Assembly (NCBI GenBank): GCA_964646605.1
Contig: CAZYEX010000119.1
Span: 1 to 64,000 of the forward strand
DNA: 64,000 bases
Reading direction: 5' to 3'
From: SBAX01 sp964646605
GTDB lineage: Bacteria > Planctomycetota > Phycisphaerae > UBA1845
Part shown: in pieces, positions 53,689 through 63,495 of the stretch
How positions within the stretch are numbered: the stretch's first letter is position 1
Layout: each line of letters starts with the position of its first letter
Notes under the pieces: model-generated
Databases searched by the model: none
What the model was told of the DNA's origin: nothing
The model's input: only the letters and a program-made list of their open reading frames with translations
Position numbers and translations under genes: made by a program

Positions 53689-56600
53689 ATGAGCCGCAAC
53701 CCCGCCCTCTCCCTACGATGGTTGTCGATCTACACCGTGGTGCTTACCGCGGGCGTGTCCGGTGGCGACGAGACAGGTCCGCCGGCTCGGCCGGCGTCGC
53801 AGGAATCGCGCGGCACGGGCGTCATCGCCGAGTCGCCTTCGCCCGATAGCGCCTCATCGTCGAAGATCGAGTTCTTTCCGCTCCCCGAAGGGACCGCTTA
53901 TCAGCGCTACTCGGCCTCTACCGACGGCGCCGCGGCGGTAACCGAAGGTGAGAAGCTCATCTACAGCAACACACGCGGGGCGGCAGCCGTCTCTCTCGGA
54001 ATGAACGTCCTTGCCGCGGACGATCTTGCAACGACCGTCGCTCCTGGGTGCCGACTTCGGCGACTTGAGTTTCCCGTGGTGGGCAAAGTCAATCCCGCCG
54101 GGATCGGCGGGCCGTATTCGGTCAGCTTTGCGATGTATTCCAATTGTCCCGGTTCGGTGCCCGTGCAATCGCGACCCGGACTGATCCTGCCCGGAACCTC
54201 CGGTCGAATCGACTTCACGGACGACGCGCCGTACATGGTCTCGTTCCCACTTCCAGGATCGGGGGTGGTGATGCCCAACAACGTCTGGTTCGGCGTTTCG
54301 TTTTCTCGCGCCAACGCCGGAGTCGTGATGGGCGCGCCGGCGGACGTGGGACTGTCTTGCGACGCGTTCGATTATCCGGGTCTTTCCTGTAGCGCCCACT
54401 TCGGCGGTTGGCCGGGACTTCCCCACGCCAGCTTCAACCTCCAACTGTTCGGCGATTCAAGCTGTACGGACGCATTCATCGGATACAAGGCGAATCGACC
54501 GTCCGGTAGCACGTTCGGTGCCGGGGCGGACGTTCCTGTGGCCGACGACCTTCACCTGGGCGTCCGTGACTGCCAACTGGTCGCCTACGAGGTCGCCGTC
54601 CGAGGAATTGGGTTCTATACCTTCGAACTTCGCGGCGATTGTGAGGGTAACGTCATCCCCGGGACACAAAAGTTCTTTGGAAACAGCTTCTCCAATGAAA
54701 CGCGCGTTGCACGATTCACGTTTGAACCGCCGATCGCCCTTCCACAAGACCTCTGGTTCACGGGGATGGTGAACAACTCGTCCGGCGGTCTTGTTGTCGC
54801 GGGGCAACAGGCCTGCGTCGGATCGACGCAAGATTACTTCGGCATCGGTGGCGAGCAGGGGTGCCAGGTTATCGACGTTCCCCTGGCCGGCGTTCATTCC
54901 TCGTTGCATGTGGCCATTACCTGCGCCGGATCGCCGCCGGTGGGGGCGTGCTGCGACATGATTTTTCCACAGTGCGTCGGCGGCGCCGACGACAGGCGTG
55001 GGTGCTGCCCGGAGCGGGGCGAGGTCGCGCCGTTCTGCGTGGAGGGATTCCGCGTGTATCCCTCGTGCGCGGCGGGGGGGACGTGCGAGATGGTGTGCCG
55101 CGAGGCGGCGGAGATGAACTGTCCCTGGCCGCCGCCGGATACGACGCTACACCCGGATTGGGTGGAAGCGGCGACCTGCGCGTCCGATCCGTTTCCGCTG
55201 GCCTGCGGAGCGTCGGCCTGTTGTCGCCCCGATCACGTGTGTCAGAACATGACACTCAACGAGTGCTACGCCGTCCCGCCGGTCGAGGCTCTTCGGCAAT
55301 GGCAGCCCGGCCGATCCTGCGACGTGGACGGTCAGGTCTGTCCGATCATCCCCTGCCTGGGGCGCGAGGGCGATTGCATGTTCGCCCATGAGGGGGTGGG
55401 ATGCGCCGATCCTTTGTGCTGCACGGATGTATGCACCGCCGACCCCTATTGCTGCCTGGTGGAGTGGGATCGGAGCTGCGTGGCCGAGTCTACTGAGCTC
55501 TGTTCGTCGGTCTCCGAGCACGACCGCTGTACGTCGGACAGGAGTCCGCCGCTGTTGGTGGAGGCGGACAGCGTCACGGTTTTCTCCAACATCTCGGCCA
55601 CCGACGATCTGTCCGATCCGGGGTTCTGCTGTCACACCGGCGGACCGGGGATGACGGGCTTTGGCACGACGTGGTTCAAGTTCATGGCTACGGATACTTC
55701 GGCTCGCGTTTCGACCTGCGGAAGTGATGCCGCGGGCGATTCGCTCATCAACTTGTTCGCGGTCGGGGATCCCACGGACGACGACACCGCCTGCACCAGT
55801 CTCACCCCCATCGCGTGCAGCGATGATCTGGAGGGCTGCGGCAGCGGTCGTCACGGACGCATTTGCGTAACCGGTCTGACCCCTGGCTCGCTCTACTACG
55901 TCCTGGTCGCGTCGAAAACCGTCGAGGGGCAGGGGGTTCATCAGCTCGAGGTTCGTTCCCCGTGTTTCGCGGAACCGATCTGGGTCCCCGAGGACTGCAA
56001 TGGGAATGGGCTAGCGGACGGTTGTGAACTCGCCCGCCAGACGGCCGCGGACTGCAACTTGAACCACGTGCTTGATGAGTGCGACATCGCCACGGGGGCC
56101 AGCTTCGACTGCGACGGCAATTTACTTCCCGACGACTGTATCGGGTTGCGTGACGAGTTGAGGCCGGTCGTGCCCGTCGAGACCGGCGGATTCGGCACGT
56201 CGGTCGATATGGACGGCGAGTGGCTGGTGGTCGGTTCGGGGTTTCAGTTCACCGAAGGAGCGCACGCCGATCACCCCTTGCATATCTACAAACGCACGCC
56301 GGTCGGATGGCACCTCGAAACCACGTTCGATCTTCCGGTCTATCCGACGTTCGTCGCGATCGACGACGGTTGGATCGTGGCCGCCAGCGACGTAGCCGCG
56401 ACAGCGTACCTGTTCCGTTGGGATCAGAATTGGCTTGAGGCGGGCACGCTGCAAGGGCCCGCCATTGAGGGGTGCGAACGATATGGAAACCCCGTCGCCA
56501 TTGACGGCGACACCATTGCATTGGGCAAGGGCTTCTGCCAGGAGCGGCCCAGCGTGACGGAAGGGTTGGTGTTCGTTTTTCATCGCGACGGGCTTACGTG

Positions 56601-59600
56601 GACGCAAGAGACGCAGCTTTCCGCTCCCACGGGCAGTCCGGCGCAGTCGTTCGGCGCATCGGTGAGCATTAGCGGTGACCGGATTCTGGTCGGCGCCCCG
56701 GCGCCGCACATCGACGCCGAAGGGAACGCTTACGTGTTTCTCCGCTTGGCGGGTGTGTGGCAGTTCGAGGCTACACTGACTCCGGCCTTCGAAAAGCCCC
56801 TGCCGCGTTTCTTCGGCCGGTCGGCGTCGTTGGACGGCGGCACAGCGCTGCTTGGGGCGACGCTGGCGGCTTCCGAGGACGTTGACGAAACCGGCGCGGC
56901 CTACGTGTTCCGTCGAAACGGCGCGACGTGGTTGCAGGAAGCCAAACTGACCGCCGCGGACGGACAGTTCTTCGATCGGTTCGGTTGGTCGGTTTCCGTA
57001 CTTGGCAACGTCGCGGCCATCGGCGCGATCTACGGGGACGGCGGGGGAGGGGCTGCGTATGTGTTCCAGCGCCACGGGCAACTCTGGACCGAGGTCGAGA
57101 AGTTGACAGCACCAAACAGGGATCAATCGCATTTCTTCGGCAGCGGGGTAGCCACGGACGGTTCACTGGTCGTCGTCGGTGCGCCCGGGGCCTTCGCCGG
57201 GACCGTGTATGCCGACGGGGCGGTATTCGCCTTTCAGGCGCCGCCCAGCGACTGCGATGCCAACGGGACCCCGGACATCTGCGATCTGCGCGACGGGGCG
57301 GCGGACTGCAACCACAACGACGCGATCGACGCCTGCGAGATCGCCCTGGGCAGTTCCCAGGATTGCAATGAGAATCAAATTCCCGACGAATGCGACATTG
57401 ACGATTACACGCTTCCCGATTGCGACAGTGACGGCCGGCCGGACTTGTGCGACATCGACGGCGGCGGATACACGGACTGCAACGGCAACGGCGTGGACGA
57501 CACGTGCGACGTGCTCGGTTCGCGGTTGGTGCAGCGGATCGTCCCGGATCCCATCGTGGCCTACATGCAGTTCGGAACAGACGTGGACTTGAGCGCCGAC
57601 CGACTGATCGTCTGCTCCATAGGGACGGCGCCGCGGGTCCAGATTTTCCGCCGTGAAGGAGCCCAGTTCGTGCCCGAAGCCGCGCTGACTTCGCCGATCC
57701 AGCCAACTTTCGGAGGGCTGCGGCTTGCCGTAGCGATCGACGGCGATCGGGCGGCGGTCGGCGACCCGTCCGATGCAACTCACGGGTTCGGCGCCGGAAT
57801 GGCTCACGTCTTCCGCCGTAGCGGCCAGGATTGGACGCACGAGGATTCGTTCGTCGGCTCGAGCGTCGATGAGGAGGACGGCTTTGGGGCCATCGTGGAC
57901 CTCGGCGGCGATCGGCTTCTTGTCGTCAGCGCCACGGATGGCGCAACGCACCCGTACGATGGGAACGTCGCGGCCTTCGTGTTCCGTCGCGCCGAAACGA
58001 ATTGGACGGAGGAAGGACGCTTTGCCGTCTCCGGGCTCAACCCAATCTACGGCCAGACGTTCGCATCATTGGACGGGCTCACCACCGCCGTCGGTTCACA
58101 GGGACTCGGACTCAACGATGTCGGACTATTCCGCTTCGACGGAGTTGCCTGGCGATCGGAAGCGTCGTTCGAAGGGGTTCACAGCGACTACGACTTCGGC
58201 GCCGCCGTCGCACTGTCTGGCCGCAACCTCCTCATCGCGTCGCCCGGGGCCGATCAGACCTACAATTTCACCGGACGGGTCGCGGTGCATTCATTCGGTT
58301 CGGGCGAATGGTCGCACGTGACGAACTTGATTCCCGGCCCCGACGCCTTTCCGCGGTACTTCAACTTCGGGGCGTCTGTGGCGATGCTCGGCCCCAACGT
58401 TCTCATCGGGGCGCCCAATGGTGGGGATCTGGATGATGGATCCGGGGCCGCCTATCGCGTGACCCAGATGGGCAAGACGTGGACGCCTTTGAACCGGATT
58501 CGGCCTCTCGACCTGCACCCCGGCGATGGGTTCGGTTTGAGCGCCGCCGTTCACCGAGGGACAGCCGCCGTCGCAGCGCCTTTTGCGGACGTGGAGTGCG
58601 GCGAGAACGAACCGTGCGCGGACGTCGGGGCCGTATATGTCTTCGTGTGGTCCGAGGACTGCAACGGCAATCTGATCCCCGATGAATGCGAGGTCGATTC
58701 GGACGCCGACACGTACATCGACGCCTGCGACAATTGTCCGACCACGGGCAACGCCGGGCAGGAAGATGACGACCGTGACGGCCTGGGCAACGTCTGCGAC
58801 GACTGCAACGACCTCGACGGCGACAGGCGCGGTGAACCCGGGGTCGGCGTCGTCAACAAGTGTCCGCCCGACGTTTGTCCGGGATTCGACGACGCCGTGG
58901 ACGCCGATGCCGACAGCCGCCCCGACGAATGCGACGCCTGTCCCAACGATCCGCAGAACAATGTGGATCAGGATGAGCACTGCGGGGACGTTGACAACTG
59001 TCCACTCGTGTACAATCCCGACCAGGCCGACTGCAACAATAACGGCGTCGGCGACGCCTGCGTGGGCGATGCCGACAATGACGGCGTCATTGACGACTGC
59101 GACAATTGTCCGGGCTACCCCAATCCCGATCAGAACGACTGCGACAACGACGGGCTCGCCGATGCGTGTGAACTAGCCGCCTGCAAGGGCGACCCCGACT
59201 GCGACGACTGCAATGGCAACGGCCTGCCCGATGAGTGTGACATATCCGGCCGGAAGCAGAGGATGGTTCAGTTGGACATTCGCGGCAACGGCCAGTTCGG
59301 CCGCGCCGTGGCGATCGACGGACCCTGGGCCGTGATCGGCGCGCCGCTGGACCCGGTGAACGCCACGACCTTGGGTTCAGGCGCGGTGTTCGCGCGCGGT
59401 GAGAACGGTTGGTTCCATCTCTATCGCATCACCGCAAGCGACGCGACCAACACCGAGCCCTTTGGAGACCGCTTTGGAGAATCGCTGGCCATGGACGGCG
59501 ACTGGATGCTTGTGGGCGCCTATCTGAAGTCCTGCAGCCAGTTCGGTTTGGAATGCGGTTCCGCCTATTTCTATCGCTATACAGGCCACGGATGGATCGA

Positions 59601-60642
59601 GTCGACGAACTTGTCGCTGTTTCCCGACCGGCAACACGCCGGTCGTGCGGTAGCGTTACAAGGCGACACGGCCTTGGTCGGCGTCCCCCGTGCGGACTTC
59701 GTGGCCCAGGACGGCGGCGAGGTATGGGTGTTCGAGCGCCAGGGATTGAGTTGGCTGCGGAACGATCTTCTGACGCCGAGTCAAGCGGAGGCGGCGGCGT
59801 GGTTTGGAACCGCTGTCGCCTTGGACGGCGACGTCGCCGTCGTCGGGGCACCGCTCTCGGATCTTAGCACGGGCAACGGAGGAGCGGCCTATGTCTTCCG
59901 TCGAACAAGCGGCGAATGGTATGAAGAAGCGATCCTGGCTCCGGCGGAACTGGGCATTGCGGACTTCTTTGGTTCCGCAGTCGCCATACTCAACGATCGC
60001 ATCGCGGTGACGGCCACGGGGGACGACCAGAAGGGTGACGCCGCGGGCGCCGTCTACGTTTTTCATTTCGACGGGGGTCAGTGGGTCCTCGAGGACAAGT
60101 TGACCTCCTTGGACCGCATCGGGTCGGTCGGGTTCGGCGAATCCGTGGCCTTCTCCGCCGACGGATTGGCGATCGGCGCCGATGACGACTCCGTCCCCGG
60201 CGGAGGCTCCGGGTCGGTCTACCTGTTCCGTTTCGACGGCTCGCACTGGCGATTCGACCAGAAGCTCACGCCATTCGCGGGAGCCAACGACCACGCCTTC
60301 GGCGACGCGCTGGCGACGGATCCCCAGAACAACACGCTCCTGACCGGGGCTCCGTTGAGTTCCGAGGATTATCCCGACGCCGGGGCTGCCTACGTGTTCA
60401 CGCTGGGCTCGGCGGATTGTACCGCCGAAGGAATCCCCGACGAGTGCCAACTGCTCGATCTCAACGCAAGCGGCGGTGTGGATCGCCTCGATGCCGCCCG
60501 CGTGGCCGCGTGTGGGACGGGTCCGGCGCGGCGAAGCGCCCCGCTAGACGTGTCAACATGCTGTCAGTTACTGGACGCCGACGGGGACGGCGACGTGGAC
60601 CTGTCGGACCTTAGCACGATTCTGGATCGGCTGGGATCATGA
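53689..60642 (+). CDS. Giant exported FG-GAP protein with Ca-binding repeats and dockerin-like end
   Basis: The ATG at 53689 is preceded by AAGGAGG, 3 nt away, and followed by a weak signal peptide (LRWLSIYTVVLTAGVSGG); 2,317 residues. The N-terminal half (to ~830) has beta-rich domains, Cys-rich segments (VGACCDMIFPQC, CCRPDHVC) and a pre-peptidase-type beta-sandwich (TTWFKFMATDTSARV). Three blocks of FG-GAP-type repeats with the motif FGxxVAxxGDxxxVGAP...GAxYVF cover about 837-1180, 1280-1650 and 1860-2240. They are separated by thrombospondin-3-like arrays (DCNGNxxPDECD, DACDNCPTTGN). The end (LLDLNASGGVDRLDAARVAA and LLDADGDGDVDLSDLSTI) is dockerin-like, not the shared module. FG-GAP blocks form integrin-like propellers, so a binding or scaffold role is likely. 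Confidence 0.82.
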   Translation: MSRNPALSLRWLSIYTVVLTAGVSGGDETGPPARPASQESRGTGVIAESPSPDSASSSKIEFFPLPEGTAYQRYSASTDGAAAVTEGEKLIYSNTRGAAAVSLGMNVLAADDLATTVAPGCRLRRLEFPVVGKVNPAGIGGPYSVSFAMYSNCPGSVPVQSRPGLILPGTSGRIDFTDDAPYMVSFPLPGSGVVMPNNVWFGVSFSRANAGVVMGAPADVGLSCDAFDYPGLSCSAHFGGWPGLPHASFNLQLFGDSSCTDAFIGYKANRPSGSTFGAGADVPVADDLHLGVRDCQLVAYEVAVRGIGFYTFELRGDCEGNVIPGTQKFFGNSFSNETRVARFTFEPPIALPQDLWFTGMVNNSSGGLVVAGQQACVGSTQDYFGIGGEQGCQVIDVPLAGVHSSLHVAITCAGSPPVGACCDMIFPQCVGGADDRRGCCPERGEVAPFCVEGFRVYPSCAAGGTCEMVCREAAEMNCPWPPPDTTLHPDWVEAATCASDPFPLACGASACCRPDHVCQNMTLNECYAVPPVEALRQWQPGRSCDVDGQVCPIIPCLGREGDCMFAHEGVGCADPLCCTDVCTADPYCCLVEWDRSCVAESTELCSSVSEHDRCTSDRSPPLLVEADSVTVFSNISATDDLSDPGFCCHTGGPGMTGFGTTWFKFMATDTSARVSTCGSDAAGDSLINLFAVGDPTDDDTACTSLTPIACSDDLEGCGSGRHGRICVTGLTPGSLYYVLVASKTVEGQGVHQLEVRSPCFAEPIWVPEDCNGNGLADGCELARQTAADCNLNHVLDECDIATGASFDCDGNLLPDDCIGLRDELRPVVPVETGGFGTSVDMDGEWLVVGSGFQFTEGAHADHPLHIYKRTPVGWHLETTFDLPVYPTFVAIDDGWIVAASDVAATAYLFRWDQNWLEAGTLQGPAIEGCERYGNPVAIDGDTIALGKGFCQERPSVTEGLVFVFHRDGLTWTQETQLSAPTGSPAQSFGASVSISGDRILVGAPAPHIDAEGNAYVFLRLAGVWQFEATLTPAFEKPLPRFFGRSASLDGGTALLGATLAASEDVDETGAAYVFRRNGATWLQEAKLTAADGQFFDRFGWSVSVLGNVAAIGAIYGDGGGGAAYVFQRHGQLWTEVEKLTAPNRDQSHFFGSGVATDGSLVVVGAPGAFAGTVYADGAVFAFQAPPSDCDANGTPDICDLRDGAADCNHNDAIDACEIALGSSQDCNENQIPDECDIDDYTLPDCDSDGRPDLCDIDGGGYTDCNGNGVDDTCDVLGSRLVQRIVPDPIVAYMQFGTDVDLSADRLIVCSIGTAPRVQIFRREGAQFVPEAALTSPIQPTFGGLRLAVAIDGDRAAVGDPSDATHGFGAGMAHVFRRSGQDWTHEDSFVGSSVDEEDGFGAIVDLGGDRLLVVSATDGATHPYDGNVAAFVFRRAETNWTEEGRFAVSGLNPIYGQTFASLDGLTTAVGSQGLGLNDVGLFRFDGVAWRSEASFEGVHSDYDFGAAVALSGRNLLIASPGADQTYNFTGRVAVHSFGSGEWSHVTNLIPGPDAFPRYFNFGASVAMLGPNVLIGAPNGGDLDDGSGAAYRVTQMGKTWTPLNRIRPLDLHPGDGFGLSAAVHRGTAAVAAPFADVECGENEPCADVGAVYVFVWSEDCNGNLIPDECEVDSDADTYIDACDNCPTTGNAGQEDDDRDGLGNVCDDCNDLDGDRRGEPGVGVVNKCPPDVCPGFDDAVDADADSRPDECDACPNDPQNNVDQDEHCGDVDNCPLVYNPDQADCNNNGVGDACVGDADNDGVIDDCDNCPGYPNPDQNDCDNDGLADACELAACKGDPDCDDCNGNGLPDECDISGRKQRMVQLDIRGNGQFGRAVAIDGPWAVIGAPLDPVNATTLGSGAVFARGENGWFHLYRITASDATNTEPFGDRFGESLAMDGDWMLVGAYLKSCSQFGLECGSAYFYRYTGHGWIESTNLSLFPDRQHAGRAVALQGDTALVGVPRADFVAQDGGEVWVFERQGLSWLRNDLLTPSQAEAAAWFGTAVALDGDVAVVGAPLSDLSTGNGGAAYVFRRTSGEWYEEAILAPAELGIADFFGSAVAILNDRIAVTATGDDQKGDAAGAVYVFHFDGGQWVLEDKLTSLDRIGSVGFGESVAFSADGLAIGADDDSVPGGGSGSVYLFRFDGSHWRFDQKLTPFAGANDHAFGDALATDPQNNTLLTGAPLSSEDYPDAGAAYVFTLGSADCTAEGIPDECQLLDLNASGGVDRLDAARVAACGTGPARRSAPLDVSTCCQLLDADGDGDVDLSDLSTILDRLGS

Positions 60643-61560
60643 GCGCTTGATCGCGGGCGGGGCGGAGTGGTCGATGAGCATGCGCGGGGCTTTTTCGATC
60701 TCCGTGATCATCGCCCCGCGCCGCCATACGCGAAGGTCGCCGGTGGATTCGGAAAGGGTGACGGCGATGCTCTTGGTGCTGGCGGTGATCCCCGCAGCCG
60801 CCGCGTGACGGGCCCCCAATCCCTGGGGCATGAGCTCCCCGGCCACGGCGGGCCGCAACGTCGCACAGGCGCTGATGATTACCCCGTTGCCCTTGAGAAT
60901 GAACGCTCCGTCCAGCTTGGCGATCTCCTTCACGGATTCGCTCATCGTTTCGTCGAGGATATTCCGCTCCTTCTCCGTGTAGCCCTTAAACGGGTTGATC
61001 CGCCCGGGCAGGCAATACTTGAGCACCTCGCGGTGGTCGCCGACCACGAAGACCACGCCCACGGGCTTTCCTTCGCGGCCCTCGTGGGCGAGTTCCAGGC
61101 TGATGCGCAGCACTTTTTCGAAGACCGGTCGGCGGATGTGCTCGGTCAGTTGCGGCTGACCGACGGACTGGAAGAGCTCGAATTCCTCGCCCACCCGCAT
61201 GGCGACCAGCGTGTCGATCTCCCGCCCCACGACTCCGCTAAGGAAGACGAAGACGTCGCCGGCTTTGAGGAGTTGCTGGGAAAACGCGATCAGCGTGGCC
61301 ATTTTGATCTGCCCCATCCGCGTGAGATCGAAGCTCGGGACGGACAAGTAGGGGATGGAAAGCTCTTTTGCTCGGTGTTCCTCCTGGGCGTTTCGGCAAA
61401 CCAAGGTAAGTTTGGTGGGAGGTTTCACGGCCGCCTGGAGCTCGCGGAGGTCGCCCACCGCGTTGACGTAGGCGAAAAGGACCCTCGCCGAGACGGCGTG
61501 GGCGACGTCGGCCGCGGCGGCGATGATCGGTCCCGCGAATTCAGTGTCGCACGTTGGCAT
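60637..61560 (-). CDS. Diadenylate cyclase, DacZ-like (DisA_N domain)
   Basis: A 307-residue protein in the two-domain layout of archaeal-type DacZ: an N-terminal region resembling a pyruvate kinase C-terminal domain, then a DisA_N catalytic domain. The catalytic motifs are seen: LDGAFIL near residue 215 (DGA) and LGARHAAAAGITAST (RHxAA form). It would join two ATP to give the second messenger c-di-AMP. No transmembrane span is present, so the enzyme is cytosolic. Its stop overlaps the end of the giant FG-GAP gene by 6 bp in convergent orientation. It lacks a clear ribosome site at the ATG at 61560 and is divergent from 61688-63487. Confidence 0.85.
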   Translation of the reverse strand: MPTCDTEFAGPIIAAAADVAHAVSARVLFAYVNAVGDLRELQAAVKPPTKLTLVCRNAQEEHRAKELSIPYLSVPSFDLTRMGQIKMATLIAFSQQLLKAGDVFVFLSGVVGREIDTLVAMRVGEEFELFQSVGQPQLTEHIRRPVFEKVLRISLELAHEGREGKPVGVVFVVGDHREVLKYCLPGRINPFKGYTEKERNILDETMSESVKEIAKLDGAFILKGNGVIISACATLRPAVAGELMPQGLGARHAAAAGITASTKSIAVTLSESTGDLRVWRRGAMITEIEKAPRMLIDHSAPPAIKRS

Positions 61561-61651
61561 ATTCGATGCAGCGTGGCGGCCAAGCCGCCCGGCGCGACCA
61601 TCGAGAGCCCTCCGACCGTCCGATCAGGCGGCGCCGGACGCGGCGGAAGCC

Positions 61652-61680
61652 CTAGCACGGTCGCCCGCGGGCAGTATACT
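61652..61680 (+). promoter_or_regulatory. Possible promoter giving a near-leaderless mRNA
   Basis: TATACT (61675-61680) is a strong -10 with a weak -35 (CTAGCA, 61652-61657) 17 bp away. The ATG at 61688 is about where the transcript would begin, and no Shine-Dalgarno is visible. Confidence 0.35.
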
Positions 61681-61687
61681 GGTCTGC

Positions 61688-63487
61688 ATGTACGCTCACA
61701 AGGCGATCGCCGCCGCCATCCTTTGGTTCCCTTGGGTAGCGACGCCGCCTTCATTCGGATCCGATCCGACTCCCGCCGTCGAACCCGCGATTCCGGTCAT
61801 TGCCGAGAATCACCGAGCGCACCTTTCGCGCATCGCCCGACGCGCTCTGAAGGATGTCTGGCGGAGCGACAGACCCTATGAACCCGGTTACGTGCCGCAA
61901 GCCCTCGCCTCGCTTTACGCGGAGAGCGTGGTACGACTTCGTGATCACGGGTACTTGTTGGCAACGGGCGTCGGCGAGGCCGGGCCGATCGCGGAGTCGG
62001 TCCGTGACGCGGCCGTGGCGGCCGGGCAATTCCTCAGGAACCGTGATGAGGTGCATCCCGCAGTCATCGAACGCTGCCTGGTGGAAATCGAAGTCATCGG
62101 CCCGCCCGCTGCGCTCCCCCCGGGCACGGACTGGACGCAGCCCGGCGCTCTCGACTCCCTTCTCGACCCGGGCCTGGATGGGTTGCTCGTCATGGAACCC
62201 TCCCGCGCCCGGCGTCTGTGTCCATCGGAACTCATCACCACCGACCTTTCCCTTTCGCAGGCCATGACCTTGCTTGCCCAGGGAATGCGCCTTCGCCCCG
62301 ATCAAGTCACTCAGATTCCCCTGATGCGCTTTCGCACCGCATTCTGGTATGAGCCGGCGGACGGGGGCAGCATCGTCTCGCTGCGCCGCGGGATGACCTT
62401 GGTGTCGCATGAGTCGATCCAGCCGCGGTTCTTGGACGCAATCATAGATGGCATTGCCGAATACATGGTTTACCGTCAGCAGGCCTCGGGACTGTTCAGT
62501 TATCAGTTCGATCCCGGCGCGGACCGTTATAGCGACGAGGACAATACCGTTCGTCAAGTGGGTGCTGCCTCGGCCCTGTGTGTATATTCCGCGTATTCAC
62601 GCAAATCCGCATCTCACGCCGCCGCCCACGCGGCCATTCGGCATCATCTGCAGAGACTGACGCCCATTGCATCCCTGGAGAATGCCGCATTCATTGCCAC
62701 CGATGACGGGCGGAATAAGCTCGGCGTGACTGCGTTGCTTTCCATCGCCATTGCTCACCACCCGGACTCGACGGAATACGCCGCGCAGCGCGACCAGTTC
62801 ATCAATGCCATCCTCTTTCTGCAACGTCCATCGGGCATGTTCATGACCGCATTTCCCCCCGCCGTCGAGGTCAGCGGACAGGACTACTTTCCCGGTGAGG
62901 CACTGCTTGCCCTCGCACTGGAATACGATCGTCAACCGTCGGGACGGATTCTCGAGGCCTTCGATCGGGCCATTGGTTTTTATCGTGACTACTTCCAGTC
63001 GTCTCGTTCGCCGGCCTTTGTACCTTGGCAAGTGCAAGCGTTCTCCATGATGGCCCGCCAGACGAAGCGCAAGGACTACGTCGACTATGTTTTTGGACTG
63101 ACCGACTGGCTGGCGGCCAAGCAGTTGACGTCGTCCAACTGCAAGTGGCCGGAACTGTACGGCGGCGTCGCCGCCAACACGGAGGGACGTGTGGGGGCCG
63201 CGACCGCCGCGTACCTCGAAGCCTTTTCCGACGCACTAACGCTGGCCCGGACACTGGGCGATGAGGAGCGAGTGCGGCGCTATGATGCTCTGGTGCGCCA
63301 AGCCGCCCGTTTTGTCGTTCAGTTGCAGTTTCGCGCCGAGGAAGCGTATTTCGTCCGCAGTCCACAGGACGCAGTGGGGGGAATTCGCACCGCGGCGGAC
63401 CTCAATCACCTGCGCATCGACCACTGTCAGCACGCGCTCGTCGGATTGGTGAAGGCCCGTCGAGCATTGTTTCCCGATGAGCGTTAA
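61688..63487 (+). CDS. Exported AMMECR1-like / alpha-toroid fusion protein
   Basis: This 599-residue protein has a signal peptide (AIAAAILWFPWVATPPSFG); the frame is open to 61523 but unsupported. The N-terminal half (residues ~30-230) resembles the AMMECR1 fold: RIARRALKDVW, a middle AVAAGQF segment, EIEVIGPPAALPPG and LDGLLVMEP. It lacks the LRGCIG motif of canonical members, so the relationship is distant. From ~250 a repeating-helix region suggests an alpha/alpha-toroid fold of the glycosidase/epimerase type (SGLFSYQFDPG, FPGEALLALALEYD, WLAAKQ, HCQHALVGLVKA). The substrate is unknown. The following membrane-protein gene starts 8 bp later and is probably cotranscribed. Confidence 0.55.
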   Translation: MYAHKAIAAAILWFPWVATPPSFGSDPTPAVEPAIPVIAENHRAHLSRIARRALKDVWRSDRPYEPGYVPQALASLYAESVVRLRDHGYLLATGVGEAGPIAESVRDAAVAAGQFLRNRDEVHPAVIERCLVEIEVIGPPAALPPGTDWTQPGALDSLLDPGLDGLLVMEPSRARRLCPSELITTDLSLSQAMTLLAQGMRLRPDQVTQIPLMRFRTAFWYEPADGGSIVSLRRGMTLVSHESIQPRFLDAIIDGIAEYMVYRQQASGLFSYQFDPGADRYSDEDNTVRQVGAASALCVYSAYSRKSASHAAAHAAIRHHLQRLTPIASLENAAFIATDDGRNKLGVTALLSIAIAHHPDSTEYAAQRDQFINAILFLQRPSGMFMTAFPPAVEVSGQDYFPGEALLALALEYDRQPSGRILEAFDRAIGFYRDYFQSSRSPAFVPWQVQAFSMMARQTKRKDYVDYVFGLTDWLAAKQLTSSNCKWPELYGGVAANTEGRVGAATAAYLEAFSDALTLARTLGDEERVRRYDALVRQAARFVVQLQFRAEEAYFVRSPQDAVGGIRTAADLNHLRIDHCQHALVGLVKARRALFPDER

Positions 63488-63495
63488 GAACCCGC

